Assembly: GCA_000710935.1 (NCBI GenBank)
Contig: BAYV01000041.1
Coordinates: 1 to 64,000, forward strand
Direction: 5' to 3'
Length of the DNA stretch: 64,000 nt
Source: Iodidimonas nitroreducens
Lineage (GTDB): Bacteria; Pseudomonadota; Alphaproteobacteria; Sphingomonadales; Rhodothalassiaceae
Positions 17,485 to 26,128 of the stretch are shown piece after piece (the first letter of the stretch is position 1; each line of letters opens with the position of its first letter). The translations under genes were made by a program, and so were the position numbers. Under the pieces are notes generated by a model, which did not search any database, was not told the DNA's origin, and saw only the letters and a program-made list of their open reading frames with translations.

Positions 17485-18933
17485 TTACCAGCTCACTGCA
17501 ATATATTTTTTTTCCAGAAATTCGAGCATGCCATCATGCGCGCCTTCACGGCCCAGCCCCGATTGCTTGACACCGCCAAAGGGGGCCGCCGGATCAGAAA
17601 CCACGCCGCGATTAAGCCCCACCATGCCCGATTGAAGGCGTTCCGAGACCAGCAGGCCCTTTTTCAGATTTTCCGTGAAAACATAGGAAATCAGGCCGTA
17701 TTCCGTATCATTGGCGCGCCGAATGACATCATCCAGATCATCGAATCGCTGGATCGGGGCGATGGGGCCAAAGATTTCATCCTGCAAAAGCAAAGCATCG
17801 GCACCGGGATCGCTGATCACTGTGGGATTATAGAAAAAGCCGCGCTGATCGGGCCTTGTGCCGCCGGTTTCCAGCTTGCCGCCGTGCGCCAGGGCATCCT
17901 CCACCAGCTTTTCCATATCATCGCGGGCCCCACGGTTCACCAGCGGGCCCAATTCCACCCCATCATCAAGGCCATTGCCCACTTTCAGCCCGGCCATCGC
18001 CTGGCTGAAGGCGCGGATGAAATCATCGGCAATGCCATCTTCCACAAAAAAGCGATTGGCCGCCGTGCAGGCTTCGCCGCCATTGCGCATTTTGGCGGTC
18101 ATGGCTCCTTCAACGGCGGTATCGAGATCGGCATCATTGAAAATGATGAGCGGGGCATTGCCCCCCAGTTCCATCGAGCAATTCACGATGGTTTTGGCGG
18201 CATTGCCCAAAAGGATGCGCCCCACCCCGGTGGACCCGGTGAATGACAGCTTCCCCACCCGGGGATCATCCAGAATAGCCGGTACGATGGCCGATGAACG
18301 GGCCGAGGGGATCACATTCACCACCCCTTTGGGCACGCCCGCTTCTTCCAGAAGGCTGGCAATGGCCAGTGCGGTGAGCGGGGTTTCCGATGCAGGCTTT
18401 AAAATCACCGAGCAACCCGCCGCCAGCGCCGGACCGATCTTGCGGGTGGCCATGGCCGCCGGGAAATTCCATGGCGTGATCAAAAGCGCCACGCCCACGG
18501 GCTGCTGCAAAACCAGGATCCTGTTTTTGCCCGAAGGGGCGGTGGAAATATCCGATAGATTGCGCACGGCTTCTTCGGCATACCAGCGGAAAAATTCGGC
18601 GGCATAGGCCACCTCGCCCCTTGCATCGCGGAGCGCCTTGCCATTTTCAAGGGTGATGAGCCGGGCGAAATCCTCGGCCCGAGCGGTCATCAGATCAAAG
18701 GCCCGGCGCAGGATTTCAGCCCGTTCGCGGGGTGGGCGGGCCGCCCATAAGGGCTGGGCGGCATGGGCGGCCTCCACGGCGAGCAGGGCATCTTCTTTTG
18801 ATGCCGATGCCACATCGGTGATGATCTCTTCGGTGGCGGGATCGATCACTTCGATCCGGGCGCCATCCAAAGACGGCCGCCATTCACCATTGATATAAAG
18901 ACCCGTTTCCACAGGCATATTGGCTTTGGCCAT
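17485..18933 (-). CDS. NAD(P)+-dependent aldehyde dehydrogenase, succinate-semialdehyde type
   Basis: A 482-residue ALDH superfamily enzyme of GabD-like type, oxidising a (semi)aldehyde to the acid. Signatures: PWNFPAAMATRKIGPALAAG (cofactor binding), SFTGSTGVGR, the Glu of MELGGNAPLIIF and the catalytic Cys of NGGEACTAANRFF. The C-terminal oligomerisation segment GGVKQSGLGREGAHDG is intact. It sits three bases after the E1beta stop and 23 bases before E2, an unusual position inside a 2-oxoacid dehydrogenase operon. That suggests the pathway produces an aldehyde whose acid, or its derivative, feeds the complex. Succinate semialdehyde is the commonest family substrate but is not proved here. 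Confidence 0.93.
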   Translation of the reverse strand: MAKANMPVETGLYINGEWRPSLDGARIEVIDPATEEIITDVASASKEDALLAVEAAHAAQPLWAARPPRERAEILRRAFDLMTARAEDFARLITLENGKALRDARGEVAYAAEFFRWYAEEAVRNLSDISTAPSGKNRILVLQQPVGVALLITPWNFPAAMATRKIGPALAAGCSVILKPASETPLTALAIASLLEEAGVPKGVVNVIPSARSSAIVPAILDDPRVGKLSFTGSTGVGRILLGNAAKTIVNCSMELGGNAPLIIFNDADLDTAVEGAMTAKMRNGGEACTAANRFFVEDGIADDFIRAFSQAMAGLKVGNGLDDGVELGPLVNRGARDDMEKLVEDALAHGGKLETGGTRPDQRGFFYNPTVISDPGADALLLQDEIFGPIAPIQRFDDLDDVIRRANDTEYGLISYVFTENLKKGLLVSERLQSGMVGLNRGVVSDPAAPFGGVKQSGLGREGAHDGMLEFLEKKYIAVSW

Positions 18934-18936
18934 GAT

Positions 18937-19914
18937 TTACCCCAATGATTTGAGAATGCGATCTGTGATCCGATCAACGCTCGGGATGGTCATATCTTCC
19001 AGATGATCGGCGGCGGGCAAGGGAATGTGGGGCGTCGTGATGCGGGTGATCGGCGCATCCAGATCCCAGAACAGTTCCTCGCTCACAAGGCTGGATATTT
19101 CCGCCCCCCAGCCGCACAGCCTCGGGTTTTCCTCGACCGTGAACAAACGCCCGGTTTTGGAGACTTCCCGGAAGATGGTTTGGGTATCCAAAGGCACCAG
19201 CGATCTCAGGTCCACCACCGTTGCATGAATGCCATGCTCGTCCTTCAGGCGCTGGGCGGCTTCCACCGCGCGCGGCACCATATTGGCCAGTGCCACGATG
19301 GTCAGATCATCGCCCTGCACCAGAACTTTGGCTTCGCCCAGCTTATCCACATATTCGCCATCGGGCACTTCGCCCTTCACCGGATAAAGGGCTTTATGTT
19401 CAAAGAAAATCACCGGATCGGGATCGCGGATGGCGGCCGCCAAAAGGCCCTTCACATCGGCGGGTGATGAGGGGGCGACCACCTTCAGGCCGGGGATCAT
19501 CATCGCCCAGTTTTCGATGCTTTGGCTGTGCTGGGCACCAAAACGCAGGCCGCCGCCATTGGCGGTGCGAATGACCAGCGGCAAGGACACCTGCCCATTG
19601 GTCATATAGCGGGTTTTGGCAATTTCATTGGCCACAATATCCCAGCAAACCGCGAAAAAATCGGAAAACATGATTTCCGCGATGGGCTTCAGGCCCACCA
19701 TCGCCGCCCCCATGGCGGTGCCCAATATCGCCTGTTCGGCAATCGGGGTATCGCGCACGCGCGTCGGCCCGAATTGGTCCAAAAGCCCAACGGTCGCCTT
19801 GAAAACACCACCGGCAGCGCCGATGTCTTCGCCCAGAAACACGACATCCTCGTCGCGTTCCATTTCTTGCGCGATGCCTTGTGCCACCGCGTCGCGATAC
19901 GTCAGTTCCGCCAT
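18937..19914 (-). CDS. 2-oxoacid/acetoin dehydrogenase E1 component, beta subunit
   Basis: A 325-residue E1beta (transketolase pyrimidine-binding plus C-terminal domains) that with E1alpha forms the thiamine-diphosphate-dependent decarboxylase of the complex. Visible: AVAQGIAQEMERDEDVVFLGEDIG with the family Glu, AEIMFSDFFAVCWDIVANE, and the C-terminal TVVDLRSLVPLDTQTI and EENPRLCGWGAE. The start overlaps the end of E1alpha by 13 bases, indicating translational coupling and equal amounts. The pair resembles the acetoin, pyruvate and branched-chain groups about equally to the eye, so no narrower name is given. Confidence 0.92.
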   Translation of the reverse strand: MAELTYRDAVAQGIAQEMERDEDVVFLGEDIGAAGGVFKATVGLLDQFGPTRVRDTPIAEQAILGTAMGAAMVGLKPIAEIMFSDFFAVCWDIVANEIAKTRYMTNGQVSLPLVIRTANGGGLRFGAQHSQSIENWAMMIPGLKVVAPSSPADVKGLLAAAIRDPDPVIFFEHKALYPVKGEVPDGEYVDKLGEAKVLVQGDDLTIVALANMVPRAVEAAQRLKDEHGIHATVVDLRSLVPLDTQTIFREVSKTGRLFTVEENPRLCGWGAEISSLVSEELFWDLDAPITRITTPHIPLPAADHLEDMTIPSVDRITDRILKSLG

Positions 19915-20912
19915 GCCCAGCCTCCGTCAGCCCATACATCCTTCAAGATCAGATCTTCGGATGGGGGCGGTGCGTTTTTGGATTCTTCCGTGGCGGCATT
20001 CACTGCCTTTGCCACATCGTCTTCAATTGTCTTGATGGCCTCTTCACTGATCCCGAAATCCAGCATCCGCTGGCGGTAAAAGGGGATCGGGTCTTTGGCG
20101 ATCCATTCCTTGACCTCGGCATCGGGGCGATATTTGCCCGGATCGGCGCGGCTATGGCCATGATGGCGATAGGTTTTGCATTCGATCAGGGATGGGCCAT
20201 CGCCCGCCCGGGCCTTGGCAAAGGCTTCCTGGGCCACCCGATAAACGGCATCGGCATCATTGCCATCCACGATGATCGAAGGCAGGCCATAGGCCGAGGC
20301 CCGATCCGCCGCCGGATTTTTCACAGGCGTGACATCGCCAATGGCGGTATATTCCATATAGAGATTGTTTTCGCAGACAAACACCACCGGCAGTTTCCAC
20401 ACCGCCGACATCGAGACGGCTTCGTGAAAGGCCCCGATATTGGTGGTGCCATCGCCAAAGAAACACACCGAAACCTCGCCGGTTTTCTTATATTGGGCTT
20501 TCCATGCGGCCCCCATGGCGATGGGCAGATGGGCACCGATGATGGCATAAGAGCCCATCGCTCCCTTGGTGACATCGGTGAGATGCATCGAGCCGCCCTT
20601 ACCGCCCAGAAGGCCGCAATCACGGCCCATCAATTCACCCAGAACGCCGGTCATCGAAGCGCCCCGGGCCAAAGTGTGGCCATGGCCGCGATAGGTGCAA
20701 AAGCTCCAGTCGCCGGGCTTCATGGCCACCCCGAAACCGGCGGCGATGGCCTCCTGGCCGATGCACAGATGGCTGGTGCCTTTGATCATATTCTGCAGGA
20801 AAAGGTCATAGGCGCGCTTTTCGACCTGTCGCACCTCCTGCTGTGTTCGATAAAGGGCAAGGCGGATGTCCTCGCCAATATCGTCATTTTTTCTCGTGGG
20901 TTTTTTTGCCAA
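19902..20912 (-). CDS. 2-oxoacid/acetoin dehydrogenase E1 component, alpha subunit
   Basis: A 336-residue thiamine-diphosphate-binding E1alpha. The cofactor motif is CFFGDGTTNIGAFHEA followed by PVVFVCENN (GDG...NN). The phosphorylation-loop region YRHHGHSRADPGKYR and the N-terminal GTSHLCIGQEAIAAG are typical. The enzyme decarboxylates a 2-oxoacid (or cleaves acetoin) and passes the acyl group to E2 lipoate. It follows the M24 gene by 110 bases containing a strong hairpin, so its level may be set apart from the first gene of the operon. It overlaps E1beta by 13 bases. Confidence 0.93.
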   Translation of the reverse strand: MAKKPTRKNDDIGEDIRLALYRTQQEVRQVEKRAYDLFLQNMIKGTSHLCIGQEAIAAGFGVAMKPGDWSFCTYRGHGHTLARGASMTGVLGELMGRDCGLLGGKGGSMHLTDVTKGAMGSYAIIGAHLPIAMGAAWKAQYKKTGEVSVCFFGDGTTNIGAFHEAVSMSAVWKLPVVFVCENNLYMEYTAIGDVTPVKNPAADRASAYGLPSIIVDGNDADAVYRVAQEAFAKARAGDGPSLIECKTYRHHGHSRADPGKYRPDAEVKEWIAKDPIPFYRQRMLDFGISEEAIKTIEDDVAKAVNAATEESKNAPPPSEDLILKDVWADGGWAWRN

Positions 20913-20988
20913 GGATCCTGTCCTTTTCGTGATGGGCCCCGATCAAAGGATCGACGCAAGGCCGTGAAAGCTTCGGGGAAGGGTCGTG

Positions 20989-21015
20989 AAAAGCCCCGAT
21001 CCCAAGGATCGGGGC
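20989..21015 (-). terminator. Stem-loop between the M24 gene and E1alpha
   Basis: A perfect 10-bp stem, GCCCCGATCC with GGATCGGGGC (20993-21015), around a three-base loop, followed on the minus strand by TTTT. It starts seven bases after the M24 stop. It has the form of an intrinsic terminator with a short T-run, so partial termination inside the operon is likely. Confidence 0.6.
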
Positions 21016-21022
21016 GTATCGT

Positions 21023-22396
21023 TCAATAGCGGTTGGCGATGGGTAATTCCTGCGCCGGGAACAAGGTGATGACCTTGGCGCCATTGGCGGTCACCACCAC
21101 TTCTTCCTCGATCCGGGCCGCCCCCGAGCCATCCTTGGCCGGGCAATAGGTTTCCAGCGCAAACACCATGCCTTCCTTGATTTCCATCGGATAATCCATG
21201 GAAACAAGGCGCGAAATGATCGGCCGTTCATGGAGGGCGACACCAAGCCCATGGCCAAATTGCAGGGCAAAGGCTTCCATTTCATTGGGAAAGCCGAAGT
21301 CTTCCGCCTTAGGGAAAGCGGCCGCGATATGATCGGTGCTGGCCCCGGGGCGCACCCGGCTCAGGGCTTCATCCATCCATTCCCGCGCTTTGGTATAGGC
21401 ATCATGATGGGCGGGTGTTGCCATCCCCACATTGAAGGTGCGGTAATAGCAGGTGCGATAGCCCATATAGGCTTGAATGATATCGAAAAAGGCCTGATCG
21501 CCGGGGCGGATGATGCGATCGGTGAAATTATGGGGATGTGGCGCACAGCGTTCGCCGGATACCGCATTGATCGCCTCCACATCATCGGAGCCCATTTCAA
21601 ACAGGCGCTTTGATGCCATGGCCACGATATCGGATTCCCGCACCCCGGGCTTGAGCTTTTCATAAATATCCTGATACACCCCATCGACCATCGCCGCCGC
21701 CGTATTAAGCAGCATGATCTCATCCCGGCTTTTGATTTCGCGGGCGTCAAGCATCACCTGCTGGCCATCGCGAATATCAAGGCCCAGCCTTTGCAGCTCG
21801 AACATCATCGGCGGTTCGATCACATCCACACCCACGGGCATATCGGCCACGCCCTGTTCGCGCAGAACATCATGAATTTCCTGCGCCGCCCGCTTGATCA
21901 GCCCCTGATCGGGGGGGATGGTGCCGCGCAGGCCCACATTCCCGGCATGACAGCAAACGGGCTGAAGCCAGGGGGCATAGATCCGGTGATGTGCCGCCGC
22001 CGAGCCGAAATCCCACAGATGCGGTTCGCCATTGCCGGTCAGCACCGTGTATCGGCAGAATTTATCCCGCGACCATTCCCCGATCATGGTCGAGGTGATG
22101 TAGCGGATATTGTTGTTATCAAAGCACAAAAGGGCGCCAAGCTCGGAATTGCGCAAAGCCTGCCGGGCGCGGGACAGGCGATAGCGATGCAGGCGCCGGA
22201 AATCGACCCGTTCCTCGAAATCCACATTCATCACGCCATGGGCATTCAGTCGCGTCCAATCATGATGGGGATTGATGTCATCAGGCAGAATTTCCAAACG
22301 ATCCGAAACCGCCCGGGGCTTGTTCAACATGGTCTGTTCATGCTGATGATCGCGGGCTTTGTTATCGTGCGAATGCTTGTGGTCATCAGAGCTCAT
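21023..22396 (-). CDS. Creatinase-type M24-family hydrolase (metal ligands incomplete)
   Basis: A 457-residue pita-bread-fold protein: N-terminal creatinase-like domain (~75-215) and C-terminal M24 domain (~225-450). In metallo-aminopeptidases five ligands bind two metals. Here FDII (Asp305) has lost the second Asp of DxD, and the next Asp falls in GYRTCYYRTF, where it is absent. His in FGHGLGVALH and the Glu residues of FALETY and ARIEEEVV remain. This is the creatinase pattern (metal-free C-N hydrolysis); His289 in PHNFTDRIIRPGD lines up with the creatinase catalytic His. Family relatives include ectoine hydrolase and DMSP lyase DddP. The N-terminus is His-rich (five His in residues 6-19). 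GAGGGA precedes the start; a LacI operator and strong promoter lie upstream. Cleavage of an amide or amidine bond is my inference. Confidence 0.82.
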   Translation of the reverse strand: MSSDDHKHSHDNKARDHQHEQTMLNKPRAVSDRLEILPDDINPHHDWTRLNAHGVMNVDFEERVDFRRLHRYRLSRARQALRNSELGALLCFDNNNIRYITSTMIGEWSRDKFCRYTVLTGNGEPHLWDFGSAAAHHRIYAPWLQPVCCHAGNVGLRGTIPPDQGLIKRAAQEIHDVLREQGVADMPVGVDVIEPPMMFELQRLGLDIRDGQQVMLDAREIKSRDEIMLLNTAAAMVDGVYQDIYEKLKPGVRESDIVAMASKRLFEMGSDDVEAINAVSGERCAPHPHNFTDRIIRPGDQAFFDIIQAYMGYRTCYYRTFNVGMATPAHHDAYTKAREWMDEALSRVRPGASTDHIAAAFPKAEDFGFPNEMEAFALQFGHGLGVALHERPIISRLVSMDYPMEIKEGMVFALETYCPAKDGSGAARIEEEVVVTANGAKVITLFPAQELPIANRY

Positions 22397-22431
22397 GATT
22401 TTCCCTCAGCCTTGTGTTGATGTGTGTACAT

Positions 22432-22443
22432 GCAAACGTTTGC
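22432..22443. promoter_or_regulatory. LacI-family operator of the M24-E1-ALDH-E2 operon
   Basis: GCAAACGTTTGC, identical to the sites at 12947 and 26882, positioned three bases downstream of the -10 element and over the likely transcription start. Binding here would block initiation. Confidence 0.85.
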
Positions 22444-22446
22444 CTT

Positions 22447-22474
22447 ATCATACACAGATAAAAACGCCCGTCAA
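22447..22474 (-). promoter_or_regulatory. Sigma-70 promoter of the M24-E1-ALDH-E2 operon
   Basis: Minus strand: -35 TTGACG (22469-22474), 16-base spacer, -10 TATGAT (22447-22452). Both hexamers match the consensus at five of six positions. It is the best promoter of the regulon. Confidence 0.75.
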
Positions 22475-22519
22475 TGATCAGGATGCAAGATCTTTCAGTC
22501 CAACCGAAAGAGCGGCCCT

Positions 22520-24847
22520 TTAATCCTGTAAGGAATCGACCGAGAGAGAGCGGCGCAATTCCGGCGGATCAATGGCATCCACAAGGGCCAGAGCGCCGAT
22601 ATTCAACAGCCCCCGCGCGGTCACCGATGGGGTGACGATATGCGCCGGCTTTCTTGTGCCCAGAAGCAGCGGGCCGATGGGCAGGCCATCGCCCAGAACC
22701 TTCAGAAGCTCATAGGCGATATTGGCCGAATCGAGATTGGGCATCACCAGCAGATTGGCCATGCCATTCAATCGGGAATGGGGGAAGATATGATCGCGGA
22801 TCGCTTCATCAATGGCCGCATCCCCATGCATTTCGCCTTCCACCTCCAGATCGGGGGCGGCTTCATGGAGCAGGGCCAGTGCCGTGCGCATCTTGGCGGA
22901 ACTGGCTGATTTCGACGTGCCGAAATTGGAATGTGAAAGCAGGGCCACTTTCGGCTCCAGACCAAAGCGCCGCACTTCATCGGCGGCCAGCATCGTCACC
23001 TCGGCGATTTCCTCGGCGCTGGGATCATTGGTGATGAAGGTATCGCATAAAAAGAAGGTGCCTTTGCTCAGCATCAGAACCGAGAGCGCGGATGCCGCCT
23101 TCACCCCATCAGACAAGCCCACAATATCGAGAATATGATGAAGATGGCTGTCAAAACGCCCCACAGACCCGCACACCATGGCATCGGCCTCGCCGCGCTT
23201 TAAGGCCAAAGAGGCAATAGCGGTATTATTGGTGCGCATCACCGTGCGCGCTTCATCGGGGGAAACGCCCTTCCGTTCCATCAAAAGATGGTAAGCCCGC
23301 CAATAGTCGCCATAGCGGGCATCATTTTGCGGATTGACCAATTCGAAATCGCGATCAGCCCGCATCCGCAGGCCCAGCTTTTCGATCCGGCTTTCAACCA
23401 CGGCAGGCCGCCCCACAAGGGTGATATCGCCCAGATTTTCATCGAGCAGGGCCTGAGCCGCACGCAAAACCCGCTCTTCCTCGCCTTCGGCCAGCAACAG
23501 GCGCTTTTTATGGCTGCGGGCACGCTCGAAAATGGGCTGCATCAAATTGCCAGAACGGAAAACAAAGGTATTTAATTGCGCGAGATAGGCATCGAAATCC
23601 TCGATAGGCCGACGGGCCACCCCGCTTTCCATCGCTGCTTTGGCCACCGCAGGGGCCACTTCGGTCATCAGCCGGGAATCAAATGGCTTGGGGATCAGAT
23701 AGTCCGGCCCCAGCCGCAAGGGCTCGCCTTCATAGGCGCGGGCCACAACATCCGAGACTTCCTTATCGGCCAGAGAGGCAATCGCCTTCACCGCAGCGAT
23801 CTTCATCGCTTCATTGATATCGCTGGCCCCTACATCCAAAGCCCCGCGAAAGATGAAGGGATAGCACAAAACATTATTCACCTGATTGGGGAAATCCGAA
23901 CGTCCGGTGGCGATGATCGCATCAGGCCGGGCTTCGCGGGCCAGATCAGGCATGATTTCCGGCTCGGGATTGGCCAGCGCCATGATGATCGGCTGGCTGC
24001 CCATTTTCTTCACCATATCGGGCGTTAAAACCTTGGGTGCTGAAAGGCCCAGAAACACATCGGCATCGGCAATCGCATCATCCAGCGTGCGCATATCGGT
24101 TTGCCGGGCATAGCGGCTTTTATAGGGGTTCATGTCTTCCTTGCGGCCTTCATAAACCACGCCTTCGATATCGCACAGAATGATATTCTCGCGCTTCAGC
24201 CCCATCGAGACCAGCAGATCGAGACAGGCAAGGCTGGCGGCCCCGCCCCCGGTGGAGACCAGCCTGATCTCGTCGATCTTTTTCCCCACCACCTTCAAGG
24301 CATTATAGATCGCCGCCCCGGCCACGATGGCGGTGCCATGCTGATCATCGTGAAAAACCGGGATATCCATTTCCTTGCGCAGGCGCTCTTCGATGATAAA
24401 ACACTCAGGCGCCTTGATATCCTCAAGATTGATCGCCCCGAATGTGGGGCCAAGGGCGGCCACCACCTTGCAAAACAGATCCGGGTCTTTGGCATCCACT
24501 TCGATATCGAAACAATCGATATTGGCAAATTTCTTGAACAGAACGGCTTTGCCTTCCATCACCGGCTTTGAGGCCAGCGGCCCGATATTGCCCAGCCCTA
24601 GAACCGCCGAGCCATTGCTGATCACCGCAACCAGATTGCCCCGGGCGGTGAGATTGGCGGCTTCATCGGGATCATCCATGATCGCCTTGCAGGCCGCTGC
24701 CACGCCGGGGGAATAAGCCAGCGCCAGATCGCGCTGGGTGACCAGCGGCTTGGTGGCGACAACAGCGAGCTTTCCGGGGGGTGACATGCGATGATAACGC
24801 AGGGCGGATTCATAAAGCTTATCTGTATCGGACATAAAATAAGACAT
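22520..24847 (-). CDS. maeB: NADP-dependent malic enzyme with phosphotransacetylase-like domain
   Basis: A 775-residue MaeB-type enzyme converting malate to pyruvate and CO2 with NADP+. The malic domain (~15-160) has [15 protein letters not shown] and the catalytic Lys/Asp region DDQHGTAIV. An NAD(P)-binding domain follows (~165-420; [16 protein letters not shown]). The C-terminal ~330 residues are a phosphate acetyl/butyryltransferase-like domain that in this class is regulatory. Length matches proteobacterial MaeB. Start could be ATG 24847 or 24835; neither has a clear ribosome site. It lies upstream of the LacI-controlled operon on the same strand but has no LacI palindrome, so it is probably housekeeping, supplying pyruvate and NADPH. 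Confidence 0.95.
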   Translation of the reverse strand: MSYFMSDTDKLYESALRYHRMSPPGKLAVVATKPLVTQRDLALAYSPGVAAACKAIMDDPDEAANLTARGNLVAVISNGSAVLGLGNIGPLASKPVMEGKAVLFKKFANIDCFDIEVDAKDPDLFCKVVAALGPTFGAINLEDIKAPECFIIEERLRKEMDIPVFHDDQHGTAIVAGAAIYNALKVVGKKIDEIRLVSTGGGAASLACLDLLVSMGLKRENIILCDIEGVVYEGRKEDMNPYKSRYARQTDMRTLDDAIADADVFLGLSAPKVLTPDMVKKMGSQPIIMALANPEPEIMPDLAREARPDAIIATGRSDFPNQVNNVLCYPFIFRGALDVGASDINEAMKIAAVKAIASLADKEVSDVVARAYEGEPLRLGPDYLIPKPFDSRLMTEVAPAVAKAAMESGVARRPIEDFDAYLAQLNTFVFRSGNLMQPIFERARSHKKRLLLAEGEEERVLRAAQALLDENLGDITLVGRPAVVESRIEKLGLRMRADRDFELVNPQNDARYGDYWRAYHLLMERKGVSPDEARTVMRTNNTAIASLALKRGEADAMVCGSVGRFDSHLHHILDIVGLSDGVKAASALSVLMLSKGTFFLCDTFITNDPSAEEIAEVTMLAADEVRRFGLEPKVALLSHSNFGTSKSASSAKMRTALALLHEAAPDLEVEGEMHGDAAIDEAIRDHIFPHSRLNGMANLLVMPNLDSANIAYELLKVLGDGLPIGPLLLGTRKPAHIVTPSVTARGLLNIGALALVDAIDPPELRRSLSVDSLQD

Positions 24848-25019
24848 TCGTAGCTGTGGACGGGATCTGATGCTGCATCTTATAGCGCAGCAATTTCACG
24901 AACGCACCCTGTGCGACAGGGATTTGCAAACTATTTTATGGCGCAGCGCAGCAAATGGGCCGGGACCAGCGCCTGGGTGCTTGCCAAGCCCCAGCACAGG
25001 ACGCACAATAAAGGGGATG

Positions 25020-25373
25020 ATGAATTTTCATGTGACACAAAATTCAGATGGGGTTGCCATCATGGGCCATCAGCCTGCGGTGATGTTTGCCCGCCCTGAA
25101 TTGATGCGGATTCTCGATCTTTATGGTCGCTTTGTGGCCGCCGGGCTGTGGCGCGATTATGGCCTTCATGCCGGGCGGGATCAGGCGGAATTTGCCATCT
25201 TTCGCCGGACCAGCGAGCGACCGGCCTATCGTATCATCAAAATCCCCGCCCGGGCCAATCGGCAGGGGGCATGGCTGGTTTTGGGGATGGAAGGGCAGGT
25301 GCTGCGGCGGGGCCATCATCTTGATCAGGTGTTGCGCCTGTTTGATCGGCATCTGCTCAAATTGATCGATTGA
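25020..25373 (+). CDS. DUF2794 family protein
   Basis: A 117-residue soluble protein matching DUF2794, a family almost confined to Alphaproteobacteria: PELMRILDLYGRFVAAGLWRD and AEFAIFRRTSERPAYRIIKI are the conserved blocks. Function is unknown. ATG 25020 is taken because AAAGGGG lies just upstream; ATG 25017 is possible. It is divergent from maeB across a 170-base gap and its stop is three bases from the stop of the convergent GST gene. Confidence 0.85.
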   Translation: MNFHVTQNSDGVAIMGHQPAVMFARPELMRILDLYGRFVAAGLWRDYGLHAGRDQAEFAIFRRTSERPAYRIIKIPARANRQGAWLVLGMEGQVLRRGHHLDQVLRLFDRHLLKLID

Positions 25374-25376
25374 TCA

Positions 25377-26123
25377 TCAGGGCACATAGGATGTGATCGC
25401 CTGATGGAAGCTGGGCCGCGCCTCTATTGTTTCATACCATGCAAGGGTGGCGGGATAGGCCGCCAGATCATGGCCCAGCTTGGTGGCCCGATGCACATTC
25501 ACCACGGCGGAAAAATCGGCCAGGGTGATGGCATCCCCCGCAAGCCACGCGGTTTTTCCCAGTTGATCATTGGTGCGGGCGAGGAAATCCGCCACCGCCT
25601 CGTCATAGTGCTTCAGATCCTCGGGATCAAAACCATCAAGAAACCGACGGTAAAAAGCCACCAGATCGGGATTGCGCTGATGGGCGGCATAAAAGGCGCA
25701 TTTTTCTTCTGTGGGCGGGAATTTATCGCGGAACAGGCGATCATAGGTCAGGCTTTTGATGCTCATCTGCAATGCATCGCCCAATTCCATCCAGGGCCTG
25801 ATCCGCGCCGCTTCATCATGGGATGCGGGCATCAGCTTCGGGCCGGGGAAATGATCATCCAGATAGCGGATGATATCATGGGATTCAACGATCACCACGC
25901 CATCATGAACCAGTGCCGGCACCACCCCTTTGGGATGAATTCCCTGATAAAATGGGGTGAGATGCTCGAATTTCATCAGGTTGATTTCGTGGCTTTCCCA
26001 GGCGATTCCCTTTTCCGCCAGCACCAATCGGGTGCGCTGGGAACAATTGGAAAAAGGGCTGTGATAAAGGTGCACCCCTAAAAGCGATGCAGCCTCTTTG
26101 TTTTCTGGGGTGATGATGGGCAT
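25377..26123 (-). CDS. Glutathione S-transferase family protein
   Basis: A 248-residue GST. The thioredoxin-fold N-domain (~16-95) has HSPFSNCSQRTRLVLAEKGI, with Cys27/Ser28 at the usual active-site position, then GVVPALVHDGVVIVESHDI, the cis-Pro and glutathione gamma-glutamyl site. An all-helical C-domain follows. The N-terminal pattern recalls bacterial beta-etherase and reductive-dehalogenase GSTs, but family membership is not decisive for reaction. It starts five bases after the stop of the deiodinase-like gene and must share its LacI-controlled promoter, so it probably does thiol chemistry on the same compound or on a reactive by-product. Confidence 0.9.
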   Translation of the reverse strand: MPIITPENKEAASLLGVHLYHSPFSNCSQRTRLVLAEKGIAWESHEINLMKFEHLTPFYQGIHPKGVVPALVHDGVVIVESHDIIRYLDDHFPGPKLMPASHDEAARIRPWMELGDALQMSIKSLTYDRLFRDKFPPTEEKCAFYAAHQRNPDLVAFYRRFLDGFDPEDLKHYDEAVADFLARTNDQLGKTAWLAGDAITLADFSAVVNVHRATKLGHDLAAYPATLAWYETIEARPSFHQAITSYVP

Positions 26124-26128
26124 GAGGC

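Noticed and set aside
19881-21029. 382-codon plus-strand open frame opposite E1alpha
   Set aside because: Low-complexity Gly/His/Arg-rich translation with no family motif. E1alpha on the other strand has complete thiamine and family motifs.
21023-22396. Calling this a Xaa-Pro aminopeptidase or DddP
   Set aside because: Two of the Asp metal ligands needed by aminopeptidase P and DddP are missing. A creatinase-type description fits the visible residues better.
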